Shown: piece by piece, positions 58,904 through 64,000 of the stretch
How positions within the stretch are numbered: the first letter of the stretch is position 1
How the letters are laid out: every line of letters starts with the position of its first letter
DNA from: CAZVVT01 sp964630595
GTDB lineage: Bacteria > Chlamydiota > Chlamydiia > Chlamydiales > VFKH01
Direction of reading: 5' to 3'
Assembly (NCBI GenBank): GCA_964630595.1
Contig: CAZVVT010000002.1
Coordinates: forward strand, 124,001 to 188,000
DNA: 64,000 bases
Notes under the pieces: generated by a model
What the model saw: only the letters and a program-made list of their open reading frames with translations
Told to the model about the DNA's origin: nothing
Database searches by the model: none
Translations under genes and position numbers: made by a program

Positions 58904-60607
58904 TTATATCACGACGGGACGCTTCTTTGAAAGGTCGGCATACTCCTTGGCCAAGGCCATCACTTGGTCGTGATCGTGGCTTAAACTCTGGATTTTGACC
59001 CGGATCTCTTCACAGCGCAGCTGCCAATTTCTCTCTAAGATCTTCAGCACAGACTCTTTGAGTCCCACTTCCAGCCGCTGCTCATTGACCTTTTTATCCA
59101 AAATGCCCGAGAGAAGCTCAAGCGCCTCGGGCCCCGAAATTCTGCTCGCAACCGACAGTAAATCAACGACTTCCAATTCTTGGCAGATACCGAAAATCTC
59201 GCGGCACGCTGGGTGTAGGAGATCGTCTTTACTCAGATTATTGGTGATGATCTGTTTGAGCTCTTTGCGCTCAAATCCGAGGAGAAGTAGCCAGCGGATC
59301 AGATCGCTTTCGAGCACCTTAATGGGGTCGACATGCAGCCCATCGGGCAGGCGCGCGCGCTTGATTTGCAGACCGACTACCTGGCCTGCTTTGAGTCCCA
59401 GCGTCTCTTCGGGCAGCTGCAGCAGCTGCGCCAGCTGTTTGAGCGACTCATGAACGAGCAAAGGGTTGGGCCAGCTACGAATCTGCTTGATCAATCCATC
59501 CACCGCTTGCGTCTTGGCTGCGGGCGAACTCACATCAGCTTGCCCCACTAAAAAGGCCAAGTATCCTTCTGCAGCCAAGATCAGCTCTTGGAAAAGCTTA
59601 GGGCCTTTCTCAATGAGGAAGCTGTCAGGATCGAGCCCTTGCGGCAGGCGTACGACAAAAACCTCCACATCGCGCGCCATGAAGAGATCGCCCACCTTTG
59701 TTGCCGCCTCGCGTCCTGCTGTGTCGCCATCGAAGGCAAGATAGACGCGCTTGACGCCCAGCTTCACCAATTGGTCGGCATGACCTGCGGTGAAGGCCGT
59801 GCCTTGCGAAGCGACGGTGTAGTCAAATCCTTCGTGAATCAAACGAAGCGCATCGATTTGTCCCTCGACGATCAGTGCTGCCTGCTCCTTCGCAATGCGC
59901 CTGCGACTATAGGAGAGGCCGTAGAGCACCTGGTTTTTTTTAAAAAGCGCTGTCTCCGGCGAGTTCACATATTTACCGCCAAAGGTCTCTTCTCGGTATT
60001 TACGGCCCGAAAACCCAATGACACGCCCCATTCCATCTTGAATGGGAAACATGATGCGATCAGCGAAGAGTTCAATGAAGCCCGCCTCTTGCAGCACTTG
60101 GCGCGTCGTGCCCAGCGCTTTGCCAATGCCCGCTTTGGGAGCAAACCCAATGCGGAAGGTGCGAATGAAATCCAAATCAATGCCGCGCTCAAAGAGATAG
60201 TGCAGAGCAGGGCGCGCCTCTTCTGTGTGAAGCAGAGCAAAGTGGTAGAGATCGCTGGCGAGCTGCAACGCTCGCTTCGCCTCTGACTTGCGTTTGTCTT
60301 GAACAGAATCCGCCGCCGTTTTTTCCAGCGTCACTCCATAGCGATCCGCTAAATGTTCAATCGCTTCGAGAAAACCTAAGCCCAAATGATCCATCAAAAA
60401 GCGAATCGAGTCGCCATGCGCACCGCAACCAAAGCAGTGCCAATGCTGCGCTCCTTTGTGCACAATGAAAGAAGGTGAACGCTCATCATGAAAAGGACAG
60501 AGCGCTTTGAACGAAGCGCCGGCGCGCTTCAGCTCGATGTGCGAAGAGAGGACTTCAACTAAATCTACCCGCTCTTTCAGGCGGTCTACGGAATCTCGTG
60601 AGTACAT
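58904..60607 (-). CDS. dnaG: DNA primase
   Basis: A 567-aa primase that makes RNA primers in replication. Seen: the CHC2 zinc finger (C37, H40, C58, C61) in CPFHDERSPSF and HCFGCGAHGD; the primase core with VIGFSGRKY and the Toprim-like LIVEGQIDALRLIHEGFDYTVASQGTAF segment (EGQID is the metal-binding Glu site; usually EGYFD), and FDGDTAGREAA. The C-terminal helicase-binding part is short compared with E. coli (581 aa). Starts 43 bp from a divergent gene. Confidence 0.97.
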   Translation of the reverse strand: MYSRDSVDRLKERVDLVEVLSSHIELKRAGASFKALCPFHDERSPSFIVHKGAQHWHCFGCGAHGDSIRFLMDHLGLGFLEAIEHLADRYGVTLEKTAADSVQDKRKSEAKRALQLASDLYHFALLHTEEARPALHYLFERGIDLDFIRTFRIGFAPKAGIGKALGTTRQVLQEAGFIELFADRIMFPIQDGMGRVIGFSGRKYREETFGGKYVNSPETALFKKNQVLYGLSYSRRRIAKEQAALIVEGQIDALRLIHEGFDYTVASQGTAFTAGHADQLVKLGVKRVYLAFDGDTAGREAATKVGDLFMARDVEVFVVRLPQGLDPDSFLIEKGPKLFQELILAAEGYLAFLVGQADVSSPAAKTQAVDGLIKQIRSWPNPLLVHESLKQLAQLLQLPEETLGLKAGQVVGLQIKRARLPDGLHVDPIKVLESDLIRWLLLLGFERKELKQIITNNLSKDDLLHPACREIFGICQELEVVDLLSVASRISGPEALELLSGILDKKVNEQRLEVGLKESVLKILERNWQLRCEEIRVKIQSLSHDHDQVMALAKEYADLSKKRPVVI

Positions 60608-60649
60608 AAATTGGTGCTTTGGGCTATTGTAAACGGCGCGAGGTTTCTC

Positions 60650-61174
60650 ATGCGTAAAATCATTAGCTTAACACTAGTCCTTGGGTCGACTCTCTTTGCA
60701 GGCGCCCAGATCACTTCAGAAGAGGGTCATTTTTCTGTCACCCTACCGGATGCTTTTTCGCATGCCGCTAAGGAACAACAGGTTGTCCCTTCAGAATTTG
60801 GTTCCATCGACACGGTGAATTACGTTTCCTTTACAGACAATTCGGTAGCCATGGCAGGGGCATCTACCTACCCCGATACGCTCTCTGAAAAGATCAAAGA
60901 CAAGAGCCCCGGGCTCTTCGATAACGCTCAGGCGGGCATCATGCAGAACCTGAAAGGCACCCTGCTCTCCACACACTCTTTTGAGTATGAAGGACTTCCG
61001 GCGCGCCGCGTAGAATTTTCTGCGGAACTCGAAGACCAAACGCTGCTGGGTTCGGCCATCTTTGTCTTTTCGGGCAAGAGGCTCTACCACACCATCTTGA
61101 TGAGCTCTGACGCAAACACTTGTCGTTCAGCTGATACACAAACCTTCTTCAACTCGCTTGCTATCGTTAAATGA
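60650..61174 (+). CDS. Exported hypothetical protein
   Basis: A 174-aa protein with a typical signal peptide: MRKIISLTLVLGSTLFAGA, probably cleaved after about residue 19. The mature part is about 155 aa of mixed beta-rich sequence with two late features (YEGLPARRVEFSAEL and SGKRLYHTILMSS) reminiscent of small periplasmic proteins. No recognised domain. ATG 60650 has a weak GAGG upstream; the longer ORF from 60611 is rejected. Its stop overlaps mutS (ATGA). It takes the place of the small gene between dnaG and mutS in Chlamydia. Confidence 0.75.
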   Translation: MRKIISLTLVLGSTLFAGAQITSEEGHFSVTLPDAFSHAAKEQQVVPSEFGSIDTVNYVSFTDNSVAMAGASTYPDTLSEKIKDKSPGLFDNAQAGIMQNLKGTLLSTHSFEYEGLPARRVEFSAELEDQTLLGSAIFVFSGKRLYHTILMSSDANTCRSADTQTFFNSLAIVK

Positions 61175-63462
61175 CTCCGATGATGGAGCAGTGGCACGCT
61201 CTCAAAGAGAGAGCGAAAGAGGCCCTGCTTTTATTTCGTCTCGGAGACTTTTACGAGGCTTTCCATGAGGATGCGAAGGTTCTGGCGCAAGCCGCCGACC
61301 TGACGCTCACGGCGCGTGGTGGGATTCCCATGGCGGGAATCCCCTACCACGCCAGCGCCTCCTACATCGACCGTCTCATCGCCAAAGGTTTCCGCGTTGC
61401 GATTGCCGAGCAAGTAGAAGATCCCAAAGAAACCAAGGGGCTTGTCAAGCGCGCCATTGTGCGCACGGTCAGTCCTGGAACCAACCCCTCTCCAGCCGAT
61501 CAGAAGGCCAATTTCATTGCCTGCATCACGCCTGCTGGCGGTGTCGCCCTCGTTGACGTTACCACACCGCACCTGATTGCAGCCGAAGGGTCCGAAATTT
61601 TAACACGGCTGCAACCCAGCGAAGTCCTTTTAGAAAAAGACCTCTCTCTTCCCTTCGCCACCACCTTCACTCACACGCCCATCCTCAGTCTGATGGAAGC
61701 GACCCATGTACTGCAGCGCCATTTCAACGTGCTCTCTCTCGATGGACTAGGCTTTCAGGACCGCAGCGAGTCGATCCGCGCGAGCGCCACACTGCTCTCC
61801 TTCCTGCAAAACGAACAATTTCCCACCTCTCACATTCAATCGGTGCGCCAACATTTCAACGAAGAGACACTTTTTCTCGACCGCACTACGCAGCGCCACC
61901 TCGAGCTGCAGGAAACCTTTCTTCCCACCATCGACTACACCCAAACCCCCATGGGAGCTCGATTGCTCAAATTATGGATGGTGGAACCTCTCACCTCCAT
62001 TCCCGATATCGATGAGCGGCTCGATGCTGTCACAGAACTTCTCGAACAAAAAATCGACCTCTCCAAAATTCGCGATATCGAACGACTCACCATGCGTTGC
62101 GTCAGCGGATTTTCTCATCCCCGCGATGTGGTGGCGCTCAAATGCTCGCTCCAAGCCATTTCCCCGCTCAAACAAACCCTGAAGGCCGATTCCTCCTTAC
62201 TACAACGCCAAGAGCTGGTCGACTTCTTCTTCCTTATCGATCTTCTTGATCGCGCACTCTTAGAAGAGGATGCCTCTTTCAAAAGTGGTTTCAACAGCCA
62301 GCTCGATGAACTCAAAAGCATCAGCCATGCGTGCGGCGATTGGTTGCTTGCTTACCAAACGCGCCTGCGCGACGAAACGGGCATCAAAAGCCTCAAAGTC
62401 AACTTCACCAACGCCTTTGGCTACTTCATTGAAGTCAGCAGCACGCACAAAGACAAACTGCCCCCACACTTCCGGCGCAAACAAACTCTCGTCTCGACGG
62501 AGCGGTTCACCAGCGAAGAGCTCTCCTCTTTCGAACAGCGCGCCCTTTCTGCTGGTGACCGCATTGCGAAATTAGAAAAAGAGCTCTTTGAGCAGCTTCT
62601 CGAGGCAATTCGCGCGCAAAGCAAGCCGCTCTTTTCCACTGCGCAATCGATTGCCGTGATCGACACACTATACAGCTTTGCGCGCATCGCTCACGAGCGC
62701 AGCTGGACAAAGCCGTTGGTGGATTCCAGCACCACATTGGACATCGAAGAGGGCCGGCACCCCGTTCTCGAGTGCAGGGTGGCCTTTCAATCCAACTCGT
62801 GCTCTCTGAGTGAAGAGCAACGGTTGATGGTGCTCACGGGCCCCAACATGGGCGGCAAGTCGACCTACATCCGCCAAGTTGCCCTCATCACTCTTCTCGC
62901 TCACATGGGCAGCTTTGTGCCTGCGAAAAGCGCTCACATCGGCATTGTGGACAAGATCTTCACCCGCATCGGCGCCAACGACGACCTCTCGCGCGGTCAA
63001 TCCACCTTTATGGTGGAGATGAGCGAAACGGCCAACATCCTTCATCAAGCTACCAAGCGCTCTCTTGTGATCCTCGACGAAATCGGCCGTGGCACCAGCA
63101 CCTTCGATGGCATCTCCCTGGCCTTCGCCGTTGCCGAACATCTGCTCGATACCAAAGCCAAAACCCTCTTTGCCACTCACTACTTCGAGCTCACCCGTCT
63201 CGAACCATCGGCTCAAGGTGCTTTCAACGCCCACGTCGCCTGCCAAGAACTCCAAGGCGACCTCATCTTCCTCCACCGCATCTTGAAGGGCCCTGCCTCC
63301 AAAAGCTTCGGCATCCACGTCGCCCGCCTCGCCGGCCTGCCTCAAACGGTGATTGACCGTGCCACCTCTATCCAAAAGCAGCTCGAAGCCACCAAGCAGC
63401 GCACCATCGCCCACAAAGCCCCCACAACCACCCCCGAAGAAGAACAACTCCTCTTATTTTGA
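61171..63462 (+). CDS. mutS: DNA mismatch repair protein MutS
   Basis: A 763-aa mismatch-recognition ATPase. Seen: N-terminal mismatch motif LLFRLGDFYEAF (Phe-x-Glu type), the connector region AIVRTVSPGTN, the clamp, Walker A TGPNMGGKST, ANDDLSRGQSTFMVEMSE, Walker B VILDEIGRGTSTFDG and ATHYFELTRL. Slightly shorter than typical MutS (about 850 aa): the C-terminal tetramerisation tail appears reduced. It is coupled to the preceding small gene by ATGA and followed 20 bp later by uvrC. Confidence 0.98.
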   Translation: MTPMMEQWHALKERAKEALLLFRLGDFYEAFHEDAKVLAQAADLTLTARGGIPMAGIPYHASASYIDRLIAKGFRVAIAEQVEDPKETKGLVKRAIVRTVSPGTNPSPADQKANFIACITPAGGVALVDVTTPHLIAAEGSEILTRLQPSEVLLEKDLSLPFATTFTHTPILSLMEATHVLQRHFNVLSLDGLGFQDRSESIRASATLLSFLQNEQFPTSHIQSVRQHFNEETLFLDRTTQRHLELQETFLPTIDYTQTPMGARLLKLWMVEPLTSIPDIDERLDAVTELLEQKIDLSKIRDIERLTMRCVSGFSHPRDVVALKCSLQAISPLKQTLKADSSLLQRQELVDFFFLIDLLDRALLEEDASFKSGFNSQLDELKSISHACGDWLLAYQTRLRDETGIKSLKVNFTNAFGYFIEVSSTHKDKLPPHFRRKQTLVSTERFTSEELSSFEQRALSAGDRIAKLEKELFEQLLEAIRAQSKPLFSTAQSIAVIDTLYSFARIAHERSWTKPLVDSSTTLDIEEGRHPVLECRVAFQSNSCSLSEEQRLMVLTGPNMGGKSTYIRQVALITLLAHMGSFVPAKSAHIGIVDKIFTRIGANDDLSRGQSTFMVEMSETANILHQATKRSLVILDEIGRGTSTFDGISLAFAVAEHLLDTKAKTLFATHYFELTRLEPSAQGAFNAHVACQELQGDLIFLHRILKGPASKSFGIHVARLAGLPQTVIDRATSIQKQLEATKQRTIAHKAPTTTPEEEQLLLF

Positions 63463-63481
63463 GATTGGTATACTAACCTCT

Positions 63482-64000
63482 GTGAAGTGGGACTTTTCTG
63501 TTTACCCTGAGGAGCCGGGCATCTATATCATGAAGGATGCTAGGGGAGTGGTTCTCTACGTCGGCAAGGCGAAGAACCTGCGCGCACGCATCAAGCAGTA
63601 CTTCGGCCATGACACGCGCCCGCAAATTCCCTTTCTACTCAAGCAAGTAAAGAGCATCGATGTGGTGCTGGTCTTTTCGGAAAAAGAGGCACTACTTTTA
63701 GAGAACACCTACATCAAGAAGCACAAGCCGAAGTACAACATGCTGCTCAAGGACGATCGCAGCTTCATTGCGCTGAAGTTGACAGGAGATGCGTGGCCGC
63801 GGCTGGATTTGGTGAGGCACAAAGGACTATTACCAAAAGACCGCAAAAGCTTTGGTCCCTTTCGCAATCTGGATATCGCCCGCGAGTTGCTCGACACGGT
63901 GCACAAGGCCTTTCCTCTGCGCCAATGCAGCGATGAGGAGTTTGCACGCCGCAAAAAGCCCTGCATACTCTACCAGATGAAGCGCTGCATCGCCCCCTGC
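63482..64000 (+). CDS. uvrC: UvrABC excinuclease subunit C (3' end cut by window)
   Basis: 173 codons are present and the frame runs off the end. Seen: the GIY-YIG nuclease domain with GIYIMKD (13-19), LYVGKAKNLRARI (25-37) including the catalytic Arg, EKEALLLENTYIKKHKPKYNMLLKDDRSF, FGPF, and AFPLRQC followed by CILYQMKRCIAPC, a Cys pattern typical of UvrC. The start is GTG 63482; no in-frame ATG precedes the GIY motif. Normal UvrC is about 600 aa, so roughly two thirds lie outside. Confidence 0.95.
   Translation, partial: MKWDFSVYPEEPGIYIMKDARGVVLYVGKAKNLRARIKQYFGHDTRPQIPFLLKQVKSIDVVLVFSEKEALLLENTYIKKHKPKYNMLLKDDRSFIALKLTGDAWPRLDLVRHKGLLPKDRKSFGPFRNLDIARELLDTVHKAFPLRQCSDEEFARRKKPCILYQMKRCIAPC

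Noticed and set aside
61131..61142. GATACACAAACC near the end of the exported hypothetical gene as another MITE end
   Set aside because: Only a partial match inside coding sequence with no second end nearby; likely chance.
62668..63447. 259-codon ORF antisense to mutS
   Set aside because: Lies wholly inside a well-supported mutS frame; composition reflects codon bias on the opposite strand.

Overview
The window reads as chromosomal DNA of a member of the Chlamydiota, probably an environmental (Chlamydia-like) lineage. The strongest evidence is the right end: glgA, pgsA, dnaG, a small exported protein, mutS and uvrC. As I remember it, Chlamydia trachomatis has the same set in the same order (glgA-pgsA-...-dnaG-...-mutS-uvrC), though with glyQS rather than rlmN between pgsA and dnaG. 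A protein with a bilobed hydrophobic domain like chlamydial inclusion membrane (Inc) proteins (48754-49593) agrees with this. No rRNA, plasmid or transposase gene is visible.

About 48 kb on the left (65 to about 47950) is one large surface-polysaccharide gene cluster. It is arranged as alternating tightly coupled operons in which stop and start codons usually share ATGA, GTGA or TTGA. I count about 12 glycosyltransferases and 9 SAM-dependent methyltransferases. There are two zinc-type C-methyltransferases, two candidate export transporters (a fused ABC transporter and a DMT-family permease) and an O-antigen-ligase-like membrane protein. Precursor genes include manC, gmd, rmd and fcl (GDP-D-rhamnose and GDP-L-fucose), a GmhA-like isomerase beside a domain-swapped HldE-like kinase/nucleotidyltransferase, several epimerases, and three separate thiamine-diphosphate (TPP) enzyme systems. 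These are an acetolactate-synthase-like protein, a split transketolase, and a free-standing E1 alpha/beta pair. The TPP enzymes and C-methyltransferases suggest that unusual branched or modified sugars are built here. L-2-hydroxyglutarate oxidase and pyruvate kinase are unexpected passengers.

Layout: + operon 65-5167 (methyltransferases and glycosyltransferases); - TPP enzyme 5067-6881; + operon 6983-10677 (SDR, split transketolase, C-methyltransferase); - operon 10600-13711; + glycosyltransferase 13768-15180; MITE-like repeat 15195-15368; + 2OG oxygenase; - operon 16150-23840 (GmhA-like, HldE-like, E1 alpha/beta, four methyltransferases, glycosyltransferase); + lhgO; - 25517-28182; + operon 28278-34126 (epimerases, ABC transporter, glycosyltransferases); - operon 34155-41125 (rmd, gmd, manC, pyk, ligase-like, GT9); + operon 41148-44771 (fcl, GT4, DMT, GT2); - alkD-like; + two glycosyltransferases 45436-47951.

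Between the cluster and the conserved chromosome, 47.9-50 kb is a rearranged junction. It holds a 0.75-kb segment bracketed by a 50-bp direct repeat of a glycosyltransferase 3' end, a second inverted copy of the MITE-like element, a mosaic scar containing half of a tRNA terminator, the Inc-like gene, and a tRNA-Ala/tRNA-Ile pair. After it come a PLP ammonia-lyase, an SPW-VKOR fusion membrane protein with its epimerase partner, a hypothetical protein with a eukaryotic-style SUMO-interacting-motif-like tail, and the conserved glgA-to-uvrC block. The last gene, uvrC, is cut by the window edge.
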